NCBI RefSeq assembly: GCF_016905005.1
Contig: NZ_JADIKC010000006.1
Location: 62,001-126,000, forward strand
Direction: 5' to 3'
From: Dyella kyungheensis
Lineage (GTDB): Bacteria > Pseudomonadota > Gammaproteobacteria > Xanthomonadales > Rhodanobacteraceae
DNA: 64,000 nt
Shown here one piece after another: positions 52,521 to 60,918 of the stretch. How positions within the stretch are numbered: position 1 is the stretch's first letter; each line of letters opens with the position of its first letter. The notes beneath the pieces are model-generated. The model saw only the letters and a program-made list of their open reading frames with translations, ran no database searches and was not told the origin of the DNA. Position numbers and translations under genes: made by a program.

Positions 52521-52706
52521 CCGACCACCAAACACCGAATGCTCTGGATGACCAGCCATTCGGCTGTTGAAAAGCGTTTCCTGCCTTCGCAAACATGCCC
52601 CCCGCGCCGGCCTGGACGGCAGAAAAGCCAACCACCCCGCCACCCCGTATAATCCCCCGTTCTGTTCACCCCGCGCGGCCCCGCCGCGCCAGCGGAAGCC
52701 CCAAGA

Positions 52707-53159
52707 ATGAGCGATGTCCTGCACAAGCTGCCCGAGTTCATCGGCAACCACCTCGCGCTCGCCGCGCTGTTCATCGTCCTGCTGCTGGGACTGATCGGCA
52801 CGCAGTTGCTCGTGTTGCTGCGCAAGTACAAGGAGCTGACGCCGGCAGGCCTCACCCTGCTGATCAATCGCGAAGGTCCGCTGCTGATCGATCTCTCCGC
52901 CCTGGCCGACTACGAGAAGGCCCACGTGCCGGGTTCGCGCCATGTCGCCATGAGCCAGTTCGATCCCGAGCACAAGGACATCGCCAAGGCCAAGGACGTG
53001 CCGGTGGTGGTGATCGACAAGGACGGCCGCGGCGCCAGCGACAAAGCGGCGCAACGCCTGGTCAAGGCCGGTTTCAGCAAGGTCTATACCCTGGGCGGCG
53101 GCGTGATCGGCTGGCAGCAGGCACAGCTGCCGGTGGCCAAGGGCAAGAATCCGGGTTGA
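52707..53159 (+). CDS. Membrane-anchored rhodanese-fold protein (YibN-like), catalytic cysteine missing
   Basis: A 150-residue protein with an N-terminal membrane helix (ALAALFIVLLLGLIGTQLLV, about 14-35) and a rhodanese domain (about 45-145) including GPLLIDLSALADYEKAHVPG and GFSKVYTLGGGVIGWQQAQL. In active rhodaneses the loop after the central strand starts with cysteine; here it reads VVVIDKDGRGASDKAA, with aspartate in that place. It is probably not a sulfurtransferase but could bind a partner. In many relatives this gene is followed by grxC-secB; that neighbourhood is absent here. Confidence 0.8.
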   Translation: MSDVLHKLPEFIGNHLALAALFIVLLLGLIGTQLLVLLRKYKELTPAGLTLLINREGPLLIDLSALADYEKAHVPGSRHVAMSQFDPEHKDIAKAKDVPVVVIDKDGRGASDKAAQRLVKAGFSKVYTLGGGVIGWQQAQLPVAKGKNPG

Positions 53160-53207
53160 CGGTTTCACCTCGGCGAGGGCGCCATGCCCTCGCCTGCGCA
53201 GCGCGGC

Positions 53208-54266
53208 CTACAGGCCCACGATGCCCGCGCGACTGCCGAGAATCTGCGCCAGCACATCCGGCGCGTAATCGAACGAGTCGTAGTACAGACGATCTTCCGG
53301 CAGCTTCGCATCGATGAAGAGCTTACGCCCTGCGTCGATCATCGCCGGCGGACCGCTCATGTAGACGTCGTAGCGGGCCAGATCCGGATGATCCTGCAGC
53401 ACGGCCTCATGCACGAAACCCATGCGGATGCCGCTGGCGAGCGCCTGTTGCGCGTCCGAGATCACCGCCTGAAAGCTCAGGTCGTGCGCCATGCCCGCCC
53501 AGCGTTCGGCCTGTTCGCGCAGGTAGATGTCCGCCGCCTGCCGGGCGCCCCAGTACACGCGCATCGGGCGACGCGTACCGAGCGCCATGAAATGCTCGAC
53601 GATGGCCTTCACCGGCGCAAACCCGGTGCCGCCCGCCATGAAAATCATCGGGCGCTCCGAATCCTCGCGCGGCACGAAGGTGCCCAGCGGCCCTTCGATG
53701 CGCATCGCATCGCCCACCTTGAGCGAATCGTTCACCCATGAGGTGAAGCCGCCGCCCGCCACGTGGCGCACGTGCAGCTCGATGGTGCCGTCGGCCTCCG
53801 GATGGTTGGCGATGGAGAACGGGCGGCGGCGCCCATCCTCCAGCAACACATCCAGGTACTGGCCCGGCAGCCAGTTGAGCCGCGCCTGTTCGGAGGCGGG
53901 CCGCAGATGCAGGCCGATCACATCGGGCGCCAGCATCCACTTGCGCGACACCACCACGTCGACCTGCCGCTTGGCGATGTCCTCCACCGAGGTGACTTCG
54001 CGCGCCTCGATCAGCAGATCGCTGCGCGGCACCGCCTGGCACAGCAGGATGGCGTGCTGGGCCGGCGACGTGCCGCTCAAGGCCACCGGCGGATTGCGCG
54101 GATAGTCGCAATGCCCCGCCAGCAGCGTGGCCTTGCAGCTGCCGCACACGCCCGCGCGGCACGAATACGGCAAGGCGATACCGGCCCGCTGCGCGGCTTC
54201 CAGCACGGTTTCGCCCGAAGCAACGGGGAAATGACGGCCGGTGGATTGGATGGTGACGGTAGGCAC
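53208..54266 (-). CDS. AscD-like 2Fe-2S/FAD/NAD(P)H reductase
   Basis: A 352-residue electron-transfer flavoprotein. The N-terminal plant-type ferredoxin domain has cysteines at about 36, 41, 44 and 76 (SCRAGVCGSC...ILLCQ). The FAD domain follows with RRPFSIANHP, and the NAD(P)H domain with FMAGGTGFAPVKAIVEHFM. It resembles CDP-6-deoxy-glucoseen reductase and phenol hydroxylase reductase. The start is a GTG (54266, or 54272 in frame); no ATG fits. Divergent from a thioesterase gene. Its oxygenase or dehydratase partner is not nearby, so the true acceptor is unknown. Confidence 0.82.
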   Translation of the reverse strand: MPTVTIQSTGRHFPVASGETVLEAAQRAGIALPYSCRAGVCGSCKATLLAGHCDYPRNPPVALSGTSPAQHAILLCQAVPRSDLLIEAREVTSVEDIAKRQVDVVVSRKWMLAPDVIGLHLRPASEQARLNWLPGQYLDVLLEDGRRRPFSIANHPEADGTIELHVRHVAGGGFTSWVNDSLKVGDAMRIEGPLGTFVPREDSERPMIFMAGGTGFAPVKAIVEHFMALGTRRPMRVYWGARQAADIYLREQAERWAGMAHDLSFQAVISDAQQALASGIRMGFVHEAVLQDHPDLARYDVYMSGPPAMIDAGRKLFIDAKLPEDRLYYDSFDYAPDVLAQILGSRAGIVGL

Positions 54267-54329
54267 GTACACATTGTCGCGGCGAGGACGTGAGCCGACA
54301 ATGAGGTCCTTACCGTGGAGAATCAACCT

Positions 54330-54767
54330 ATGGCCATCTGGAAACAGGACATCTCGCTCGAGCGCATCAACGGCTGGAGCGCCAATACCATGATGGAAAC
54401 GCTGGGCATCCGCTTCACCGAGATCGGCGACGACTGGCTGCGCGGCACCATGCCGGTGGACCATCGCACGCACCAGCCGTACGGGCTGCTCCACGGCGGC
54501 GCATCGGTGGTGCTGGCCGAAACGCTGGGCAGCTCGGCCGCCATGCTCTCGCTCGATCCCTCGGAAGTGGCGGTGGGGCTGGACATCAACGCCAACCATA
54601 TCCGCGGCGTGCGCAGCGGCATCGTCACCGGCACCGCTCGCATGGTGCATATCGGCCGCACCACCCAGGTGTGGGAGATCCGCATCGAAACGGAAAGCGG
54701 CGAACTGGTCTGCATCTCGCGCATCACCATGGCGGTGATTCCGGCACGCGTCGTGGCACCGCGTTGA
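54330..54767 (+). CDS. Hotdog-fold acyl-CoA thioesterase (MenI/YdiI-PaaI type)
   Basis: A 145-residue enzyme. LINGWSANTM-like opening, then THQPYGLLHGGASVVLAETL with the catalytic loop and glutamate, VGLDINANHIRGVRSG, and TTQVWEIRIETESGELVCIS are family-typical of the 4HBT/YdiI group (E. coli YdiI/YbdB). It hydrolyses acyl-CoA or aryl-CoA thioesters; the physiological substrate cannot be read here. The ATG at 54330 is preceded by GGAG; an upstream GTG at 54315 is less likely. Its stop overlaps the next start by 4 bp. Confidence 0.85.
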   Translation: MAIWKQDISLERINGWSANTMMETLGIRFTEIGDDWLRGTMPVDHRTHQPYGLLHGGASVVLAETLGSSAAMLSLDPSEVAVGLDINANHIRGVRSGIVTGTARMVHIGRTTQVWEIRIETESGELVCISRITMAVIPARVVAPR

Positions 54768-55711
54768 GTATCGACGCACCGTACGCCACGCTCGATCCGG
54801 ACCGCGTCCTCGATGCCGTGACCGCTTGCGGCCTGTGGCCCGATGGCCGCCTGCTCGCACTCAACAGCTACGAAAACCGCGTCTGGCAGGTAGGGCTCGA
54901 AGAAACCTCGCCGGTGATCGCGAAATTCTATCGCCCGCACCGCTGGAGCGACGCGGCGATTCTCGAGGAGCACGCGTTCGCGCAGGAACTGGCCGAGGCG
55001 GAGATCCCGGTGGTTGCGCCGCTGCCCTTCGGCGGACGCACGCTGTTGCATCACGATGGCTTCCGCTACGCGCTCACCCCGCGTCGCGGTGGCCGCGCGC
55101 CGTCGCTGGAATCGACCGAGCAGTTGGAATGGCTGGGGCGATTGATCGCGCGCATCCACAGCATCGGCGCACGCCAGCCGTTCGAACACCGTGGCCGCCT
55201 GGATCGCGCCACCTTGATTGCCAAGCCGATGCAGGCCGTGCTGTCCTCGACATTGCTGCCTTCGTCACTGCACGCGGCTTATCGCGCCGCTGCCGAACGC
55301 GTGGATCGCGCGGTGGCCGACCGCTTCGAAGCCGTAGGCCCCATTCGCCAACTGCGGCTGCATGGCGACTGCCATCCCGGCAACGTGCTGTGGACCGATG
55401 CCGGGCCGCATTTCGTCGACCTCGACGACGCCCGCATGGGTCCCGCCGTGCAGGACCTGTGGATGCTGGCCAACGACGAGAAGGCGATGAGCGCACTACT
55501 CGACGGCTACCAGCAGATGCGCGATTTCGACTTCGGCGAACTGGCCCTGATGCCCGCACTGCGCGCCATGCGCCAGCTGCACTACGCCGGCTGGATCGCC
55601 GAGCGCTGGCACGATCCGGCTTTTCCTGCTGCGTTTCCGTTTGCCGGCGAGGCGCGCTGGTGGGAGCAGCACATCGCCGACCTGCACGAATTGAGCGAGG
55701 AATTGACGTAG
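54764..55711 (+). CDS. srkA: Stress response serine/threonine kinase SrkA (YihE)
   Basis: A 315-residue APH/choline-kinase-fold protein kinase. LLALNSYENRVWQVGLEE resembles the SrkA ATP-site region, with the lysine in VIAKFYRPHRW. The catalytic loop HGDCHPGNVLW (near 200) and metal-binding FVDLDDARMGPAVQDLWML (near 217) are family hallmarks. E. coli SrkA (328 residues) counters programmed death under stress. The start is a TTG at 54764, overlapping the thioesterase stop as TTGA; no ATG or GTG fits the N-terminus. Co-transcribed with the thioesterase. Confidence 0.88.
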   Translation: MSIDAPYATLDPDRVLDAVTACGLWPDGRLLALNSYENRVWQVGLEETSPVIAKFYRPHRWSDAAILEEHAFAQELAEAEIPVVAPLPFGGRTLLHHDGFRYALTPRRGGRAPSLESTEQLEWLGRLIARIHSIGARQPFEHRGRLDRATLIAKPMQAVLSSTLLPSSLHAAYRAAAERVDRAVADRFEAVGPIRQLRLHGDCHPGNVLWTDAGPHFVDLDDARMGPAVQDLWMLANDEKAMSALLDGYQQMRDFDFGELALMPALRAMRQLHYAGWIAERWHDPAFPAAFPFAGEARWWEQHIADLHELSEELT

Positions 55712-55785
55712 GAGCCGCCGTGCGTGACTGGCAGTCATGCAGGTACCGCTCCGCACGCGTCGCGCACAAGTAGGGTCCCACCGGG
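55708..55785. repeat. Degenerate family A repeat pair after srkA
   Basis: GTAGGAGCCGCCGTGCGTGA (55708-55728) faces CGCGTCGCGCACAAGTAGGG and onward (55757-55785). Both arms differ from the consensus by several bases, so this looks like an old copy. Confidence 0.55.
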
Positions 55786-55889
55786 GGCGAGCGATGACCT
55801 GTACGTCGCCCAACAAACTGCCAAACCGCACCGCCAACAGCAGCCTCGTGATCCGCTAAGCTCGCGGCTTTCGACCCGGGGCTTGGCGC

Positions 55890-56324
55890 GTGCGCAATTT
55901 TCTCTTCCGACTGATCGGCATCCTTGAAGTGGCGGGTGGCTTTTTCGGCATGGTCAACATGCTGCGCCGGCTGCTGCCGTTCGGTACGCATGATTCGATC
56001 GTGGCCGTGATCGGGCTGCTGTTCTATGCCTTCGTGCTGATCGCCGGCGTGATGCTGCTGGAGAACAGCGAGCGCGGCGTGACCTTCTCCGGTTGGGCGC
56101 AGCTGCTGCAACTGCCGCTGGTCGCCACGCCGATCTTCAGCTACGGCTTCCATTGCGGCGCGTTCGTGAACGTATACGCTAGCCTGCATCTGCCGGTGCA
56201 GCTGGGCCTCGACTGGCATGTGGGCAGCGAGGGTTTCCTGCTGGCCGTCGCCGGCCCGGGCGTATCGCGGCTGGGCCTCAACCTGCTGGCCCTGCTGTCC
56301 TGGCTGGCGCTGCGCCTGCGATAG
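55890..56324 (+). CDS. Unrecognised four-helix membrane protein
   Basis: A 144-residue protein with about four hydrophobic segments (LFRLIGILEVAGGFFGMVNM; IVAVIGLLFYAFVLIAGVML; LLQLPLVATPIFSYGFHCGA; LGLNLLALLSWLALRLR). The start is a GTG at 55890. No family was recognised. It ends just before a REP pair that precedes rlmI. Confidence 0.62.
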   Translation: MRNFLFRLIGILEVAGGFFGMVNMLRRLLPFGTHDSIVAVIGLLFYAFVLIAGVMLLENSERGVTFSGWAQLLQLPLVATPIFSYGFHCGAFVNVYASLHLPVQLGLDWHVGSEGFLLAVAGPGVSRLGLNLLALLSWLALRLR

Positions 56325-56333
56325 AACAACACC

Positions 56334-56416
56334 CCTGTGGGAGCGCACCCTGTGCGCGACGCCGACGGAGCGGGCCGTATGAGGCGCTTGTCGCGCACAG
56401 GGCGCGCTCCCACAGG
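56334..56416. repeat. REP-like pair, family A, before rlmI
   Basis: The unit 56334-56360 is mirrored by 56390-56416 with one base change (GGGCGCGC for GGGTGCGC). It occupies most of the gap between the four-helix protein gene and rlmI. Confidence 0.9.
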
Positions 56417-56457
56417 GGAATCGGCGGGCCGAACGCCGCAGCAGTTATCATGGGCGG

Positions 56458-57630
56458 ATGAATAGCCCCGACACCCTCCCCGTCATCCGCCTCAAGACCG
56501 ACCGCATGCCCGGCCACCCCTGGGTGTGGTCCGCCCAGGTCAACAAGCCGGAGACCCGCGTGCCGCCCGGCAGCGTGGTCGACGTGGAGGACGCCAAGGG
56601 CCGCTTCGTCGGCCGCGGCTTCTGGAACGGCCATGCACGCATCGCCCTGCGCCTGCTGACCACCGATCCCACTGAAACCATCGATGCCGAATGGATCGCC
56701 GCCCGCATCGACCGCGCCATTTCCCTGCGCCAGGAACTGCTGCAGCTCGATCGCGTCAGCGACGCCTGGCGCGTGGTGCACAGCGAAGGCGACGGTCTTT
56801 CCGGCCTGGTGGTGGACCGCTACGCCGACATCATCGTGATCGAATACTTCGCCGCCGGCATGTGGCGTTTCCGCGAGGCCATCCACGCCGCCTTGCAGCG
56901 CCACTTCCCGGACACGCGCCTGTACTGGTTTGCCGAAACCCACGTGCAGAAGCAGGAATCGTTCGACTGCCGTTCGCCCGAGGCGCCCACGCCGGTGGAA
57001 GTGCACGAGCACGGCCTGCGTTTCCATGCCGCGCCGGGCTATGGCCACAAGACCGGCTTCTTCGCCGACCAGCGCGAGAACCGCCATCACTTCGCGCGTC
57101 TGGCCAAGGGCCGCAAGGTGCTGGACCTGTGCTGCAACGCCGGCGGTTTCGCCGTGCACGCGCTGGCCGCCGGCGCGCAGTCGGCCACCGGCGTGGACAT
57201 GGACGCGGGCATCCTGGAGATCGCCCGCGCCAACGCCGCCGCCAACGACGTGCCCGCGGTGTTCGAGCAAGCCGACATCTTCGACTGGCTGCGCGGCGCC
57301 GTGGCGCGGGGCGAGCAATACGATGCGGTGATCCTCGATCCGGCCAAGCTCACCCGCGACCGCAACAAGGTGATGGACGCGCTGAAGAAATACTTCGCGA
57401 TGAATCGCCTGGCGCTGGATGTGATCCCGCCCGGCGGCTTGCTGCTCACCTGCTCGTGCACGGGCCTGGTCAGCGAAGCGGATTTCCTGGAGATGCTGCG
57501 ACGCGTGGCGCTCAACGCCGGCCGCGAAATCCAGGTGCTGCACACCGCAGGTGCCGGCGCGGACCACCCTTTCAGCAGCAGCGTGCCGGAAGGGCGTTAT
57601 CTGAAAGCGGTGTTCTGTCGCGTCGTGTAG
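56458..57630 (+). CDS. rlmI: 23S rRNA (cytosine-5) methyltransferase RlmI-like
   Basis: A 390-residue enzyme. An N-terminal PUA domain (about 8-75; GHPWVWSAQVNK, PGSVVDVEDAKGRFVGRGFW) is followed by an EEHEE-type linker and the methyltransferase domain with VLDLCCNAGGFAVHALAAGA (motif I near 221), DAVILDPAKLTRDR (near 290), and TCSCTGLVSE (near 331) holding the likely catalytic cysteine. E. coli RlmI (396 residues) makes m5C1962 of 23S rRNA. The close paralogue group RlmK/L is distinguished by the missing THUMP domain. Confidence 0.9.
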   Translation: MNSPDTLPVIRLKTDRMPGHPWVWSAQVNKPETRVPPGSVVDVEDAKGRFVGRGFWNGHARIALRLLTTDPTETIDAEWIAARIDRAISLRQELLQLDRVSDAWRVVHSEGDGLSGLVVDRYADIIVIEYFAAGMWRFREAIHAALQRHFPDTRLYWFAETHVQKQESFDCRSPEAPTPVEVHEHGLRFHAAPGYGHKTGFFADQRENRHHFARLAKGRKVLDLCCNAGGFAVHALAAGAQSATGVDMDAGILEIARANAAANDVPAVFEQADIFDWLRGAVARGEQYDAVILDPAKLTRDRNKVMDALKKYFAMNRLALDVIPPGGLLLTCSCTGLVSEADFLEMLRRVALNAGREIQVLHTAGAGADHPFSSSVPEGRYLKAVFCRVV

Positions 57631-57701
57631 CCGCGCTTCGCGGTCCGGGATCCTGAGACGCCAGCGCGTACACTGGCGAACGTGTGCCGTTGGGAACTGC
57701 C

Positions 57702-59138
57702 ATGTCCGTTATCGAAATACTGTTGATCGTGCTGGTGATCGCCGTACTGGCGCTGCAGGTCATGAGCCTGCTGCGCGGACGCGAAGACGCCGGCCTCACC
57801 GCGCGCCTCGATGCCCTCAAGGACGACAATCGCCATCTGCGCGAGGCCCTGGCGCAGGAACAGCGCGCCGGCCGTGGCGAGGTGACCCAGTCGCTGGAGC
57901 AGTTCCGCTCGCTGGTGCAGGAGCAGCTGGGCGGCATGAGCGCGCAGCAGCAGGAACGCATCGGCCACTTCGGCCAGCGCCTGGACGTGCTTACCGAACG
58001 CACCGGCACCGGCCTGGAAGCGCTGCAGCTGCGCCTTACCGAAGACGCGCGCCGCAGCCGCGAGGAACTCACCCTCGCGCTCAACCGTTTCGGCGAACAG
58101 CAACAGCAGCGCCTCGCCGCGCTCACTGCCGACAACGAAAAGCGCCTCAACGAAGTGCGCGCCACGCTGGAAACCAAGCTCCAGGCGATCCAGGACGACA
58201 ACGCCGCCAAGCTGGAACAGATGCGCGCCACCGTCGACGAAAAGCTGCAGAACACGCTGGAAACGCGTCTGGGACAATCGTTCGCGCTGGTCTCCGAGCG
58301 TCTCGAACAGGTGCAGCGCGGCCTGGGCGAAATGCAGAACCTCGCCATCGGCGTGGGCGACCTCAAGCGCGTGCTGACCAACGTGAAGACGCGCGGCATT
58401 CTCGGTGAAGTGCAGCTGGGCGCGTTGCTCGATCAACTGCTCACCATCGATCAATACGATTCCAACGTGATCACCATCCCCGGCAGCAACGACCGCGTGG
58501 AGTTCGCCGTGCGCATGCCCGGTGCCGGCGAACACGCGCAGCTTTACCTGCCGATCGATGCCAAGTTCCCGGTCGAGGATTACCAGCGCCTGCTCGATGC
58601 GCAGGAAGCGGCCGATGCCGATGCCGCCGCGCTCGCCGGCCGCGCACTGGAAATGCGCGTGCGCGAGGAAGCCAAGCGCATCCGCAGCAAGTACGTGGCA
58701 CCGCCGCACACCACCGATTTCGCCGTGCTGTTCCTGCCCACCGAAGGCCTGTACGCGGAAGTGATCCGCCGCCCGGGCCTGTTCGAATCGCTGCAGCGCG
58801 ACCATCACGTCACCGTGGCCGGCCCCACCACCCTCACTGCCCTGCTCAACAGCCTGCAGATGGGCTTCCGCACGCTGGCCATTGCCCAGCGCAGCAGCGA
58901 AGTGTGGACCTTGCTGGGCGCGGTGAAGACCGAGTTCGGCAAGTTCGGCGCAGTGTTGGACAAGACGCGCAAGAAGCTCAACGAAGCCAGCAACGTGATC
59001 GATCAGGCCAGCGTGCGCACCCGCGCCATCGAGCGCAAGCTGCGCGGCGTGGAGACGCTCAACGGTGACGAAGCCCAGCAGGTGCTGATCGACGCACCGG
59101 CCATCGACGACATCAGCGAAGACGATACCGAGGTTTGA
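57702..59138 (+). CDS. rmuC: DNA recombination protein RmuC
   Basis: A 478-residue protein. An N-terminal membrane helix (SVIEILLIVLVIAVLALQVM) precedes a long coiled coil (about 30-200) and the RmuC nuclease-like domain (about 215-420) with GILGEVQLGALLDQLLTIDQ, LPIDAKFPVEDYQRLLDAQE and VAGPTTLTALLNSLQMGFRT. The DAKFP motif is the expected metal-binding site of this restriction-endonuclease-like fold. E. coli RmuC limits inversions at short inverted repeats. The ATG at 57702 was chosen over an upstream GTG at 57684. Confidence 0.92.
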   Translation: MSVIEILLIVLVIAVLALQVMSLLRGREDAGLTARLDALKDDNRHLREALAQEQRAGRGEVTQSLEQFRSLVQEQLGGMSAQQQERIGHFGQRLDVLTERTGTGLEALQLRLTEDARRSREELTLALNRFGEQQQQRLAALTADNEKRLNEVRATLETKLQAIQDDNAAKLEQMRATVDEKLQNTLETRLGQSFALVSERLEQVQRGLGEMQNLAIGVGDLKRVLTNVKTRGILGEVQLGALLDQLLTIDQYDSNVITIPGSNDRVEFAVRMPGAGEHAQLYLPIDAKFPVEDYQRLLDAQEAADADAAALAGRALEMRVREEAKRIRSKYVAPPHTTDFAVLFLPTEGLYAEVIRRPGLFESLQRDHHVTVAGPTTLTALLNSLQMGFRTLAIAQRSSEVWTLLGAVKTEFGKFGAVLDKTRKKLNEASNVIDQASVRTRAIERKLRGVETLNGDEAQQVLIDAPAIDDISEDDTEV

Positions 59139-59142
59139 TCGC

Positions 59143-59377
59143 TCGCTGCGACACCATGAGTCCTTCCAGGACTTCGCACGGCAGATCAGCCCTCACCGTC
59201 ATTCCGGCGCAGGCCGGAATCCAGTGGCGACTACGTTGGGTTGTCGCGATAGCCAGCCGCGCCCCGAAAGGGCCTCGCAAAACTGTGAAGTCGCTGCGAC
59301 ACCATGGGTCCGTACAGGACTCGCACAGCAAACTAGCCCTCACCGTCATTCCGGCGCACGCCGGAATGACGGTGAGG
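59143..59377. repeat. Family B repeats with 68-bp direct repeat and terminal palindrome
   Basis: A roughly 68-bp block starting TCGCTGCGACACCATG occurs at 59143-59211 and again at 59291-59358, each leading into a family B unit (59197-59224; 59341-59374). The second ends in a perfect 18-bp palindrome, CCTCACCGTCATTCCGGC (59338-59355)/59360-59377 with loop GCAC, which can act as a bidirectional terminator between the convergent rmuC and the next gene. Confidence 0.85.
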
Positions 59378-59413
59378 GGAGACAGCGGTTGAGTCGAGGC
59401 TTTGAGCAGCCCT

Positions 59414-59872
59414 TTAGGCCGACGCGTTAACCAGCGAACCGCTGCTGCCGCCACCTTGGTTCAACAACAGCGTGGATAGCGCCGTGACGGCCATTTCGAG
59501 CTGGCCGTTGGTGGTCGCCACGGCGGATTGCAGGGTGGCGACGACGGTCAGGCCGGCGGGATCGCCAGCGCCTTTCATCGCCTGCATCGCGGCATGCAAC
59601 GCTTGCTCTTCCTGGGTGAGCTGCTTCTGCAGCTGGGCGATTTCCTTCTGCAATGCCTTGACCGCGGCGCTGGAGCTGGAGCTGGAGCTGCCGCTGTCGC
59701 TGTCGGAGCTGGGTGCCTTGATCGTGACACTGCTGGGGCCGCTGGCACTGGTCACGGCGGTCGCGCTGCCGGATTGTCCGGATGACGTAGGCGCCAGGGC
59801 AGGCGCAGCGGCAGGCGCGCTCGCGATGGTCAGCGGGATGGTGGAGGTGTCCAGGTGAATGCCGATGCTCAT
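59414..59872 (-). CDS. Unrecognised low-complexity/coiled-coil protein
   Basis: A 152-residue protein. Residues 15-70 are rich in Ala, Pro, Ser and Thr with a run of serines (SSSSSSSAAV), then AVKALQKEIAQLQKQLTQEE forms a clear coiled coil (about 68-95), and the end (TLQSAVATTNGQLEMAVTAL) is helical. No signal peptide. The start at 59872 was chosen over a longer frame to 59959 because of the MSIGIHLDTST opening. The composition recalls small proteins tied to secretion or motility loci, but nothing here proves that. Confidence 0.6.
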   Translation of the reverse strand: MSIGIHLDTSTIPLTIASAPAAAPALAPTSSGQSGSATAVTSASGPSSVTIKAPSSDSDSGSSSSSSSAAVKALQKEIAQLQKQLTQEEQALHAAMQAMKGAGDPAGLTVVATLQSAVATTNGQLEMAVTALSTLLLNQGGGSSGSLVNASA

Positions 59873-60019
59873 GGGGCTTTCCAGGGGACGGTCACCGGTG
59901 AATCGGCCGCCATCGCAGAAACTTGAGCGGGCCCGCGGCCACGGTCCCTTCAACCCCATTCGGCGCCCGGCATCGTTTCAACCTAGGCATCGGCCATCGA
60001 TGCCTACGGGAGCGGTCGC

Positions 60020-60832
60020 ATGAACAGCTTGCGCACATGGGTTATCGGACTGGCCACGCTGGCGGCCAGCATGCAGGCCGGCGCCGTCGGCCGGTTGGTG
60101 GATCTGAGCGTCTACGACCGCACCTCGCAGCAGGAGCTGCCGGTCTATCGCCACGACGGCCGCTACTACGTGGCCGGGCAGCCTGGCCATCGCTATCAGA
60201 TCCAGTTGCGCAGCCAGAGCGGCGGCCGCGTGCTGGGCGTGCTTTCGGTGGATGGCGTGAACGTACTGTCCGGCGATACCGCCGACTGGTCGCAGACCGG
60301 CTATGTGCTGCAACCCTATGCGGACAGCGACATCCTCGGCTGGCGCAAGAGCCTCTCGGAAGTGGCGGATTTCGTGTTCGCCGATGCCTCCCGCAGCTAC
60401 GCCGCGCGCACCGGGCGACCCGAAAACGTGGGCGTGATCGGCATCGCGGTGTTTCTGCCGCGGCGCATGATCCGGCCGATGCCGATGCCCGGTCCGATTC
60501 CTGCGCTGTCCGAACCGATTGCGGGCACACCGCGCGAAGCACCATCACAACTCGTGCCTGCGCCCGCCGCCCCGATGGCTGAGTCCGCCGCGCGTGCCTC
60601 GGCGAAAATGCAGGACAACGGCCCGATCGGCACCGGCCACGGCGAGCGGGAAACCTCGGTGGTGAGCTTCACCGATTTCGTGCGCGCATCGTCCACGCCG
60701 AACGAAACGATCACGCTGTACTACGACACGCGCGAACGGCTGCTTGCGCAAGGGGTGATTCCCGGCGACGATCGCCCACTGGCCGGTCGACCCGATCCGT
60801 TTCCCGGACATTTCGTGCCCGATCCGCGTTGA
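60020..60832 (+). CDS. Exported protein of unknown function
   Basis: A 270-residue protein with a signal peptide (RTWVIGLATLAASMQAGAVG, cleavage near AGA). The mature first half (about 25-150) is predicted beta-rich (LSVYDRTSQQELPVYRHDGR; DGVNVLSGDTADW; WRKSLSEVADFVFADAS). The second half is Pro/Ala-rich and less ordered, with a C-terminal ITLYYDTRERLLAQGVIPG block. No family was recognised. It is oriented with the next methyltransferase gene, 86 bp downstream. Confidence 0.68.
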   Translation: MNSLRTWVIGLATLAASMQAGAVGRLVDLSVYDRTSQQELPVYRHDGRYYVAGQPGHRYQIQLRSQSGGRVLGVLSVDGVNVLSGDTADWSQTGYVLQPYADSDILGWRKSLSEVADFVFADASRSYAARTGRPENVGVIGIAVFLPRRMIRPMPMPGPIPALSEPIAGTPREAPSQLVPAPAAPMAESAARASAKMQDNGPIGTGHGERETSVVSFTDFVRASSTPNETITLYYDTRERLLAQGVIPGDDRPLAGRPDPFPGHFVPDPR

Positions 60833-60918
60833 CATCGCAGCAACCTGCGTTCAACTCTTGGCAAGCCGCGGCATGACACCATTCCTTGGTTCGTGCGCCT
60901 TAGTGGATTCGTCACGTC

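Larger units (their letters stand above)
52039..52706. other. 668-bp repeat-rich gap without genes
   Basis: No credible gene lies here. From left to right it holds a family A REP pair (52130-52213), a serial-hairpin element (about 52280-52520), and a plain stretch of about 150 bp leading to the rhodanese-fold gene. Open frames in the region are translations of the repeats. Confidence 0.75.

Noticed and set aside
52022-52652. Several open frames in the gap after the lipoprotein gene (peptides such as VGAHPVRD or EGRRPGRR)
   Set aside because: They translate repeat DNA; no ribosome sites, and the frames depend on the repeat copies.
10347-56416. Family A repeats as a CRISPR array
   Set aside because: Copies are scattered singly or as facing pairs, not regularly spaced direct repeats with spacers, and no cas genes are present.
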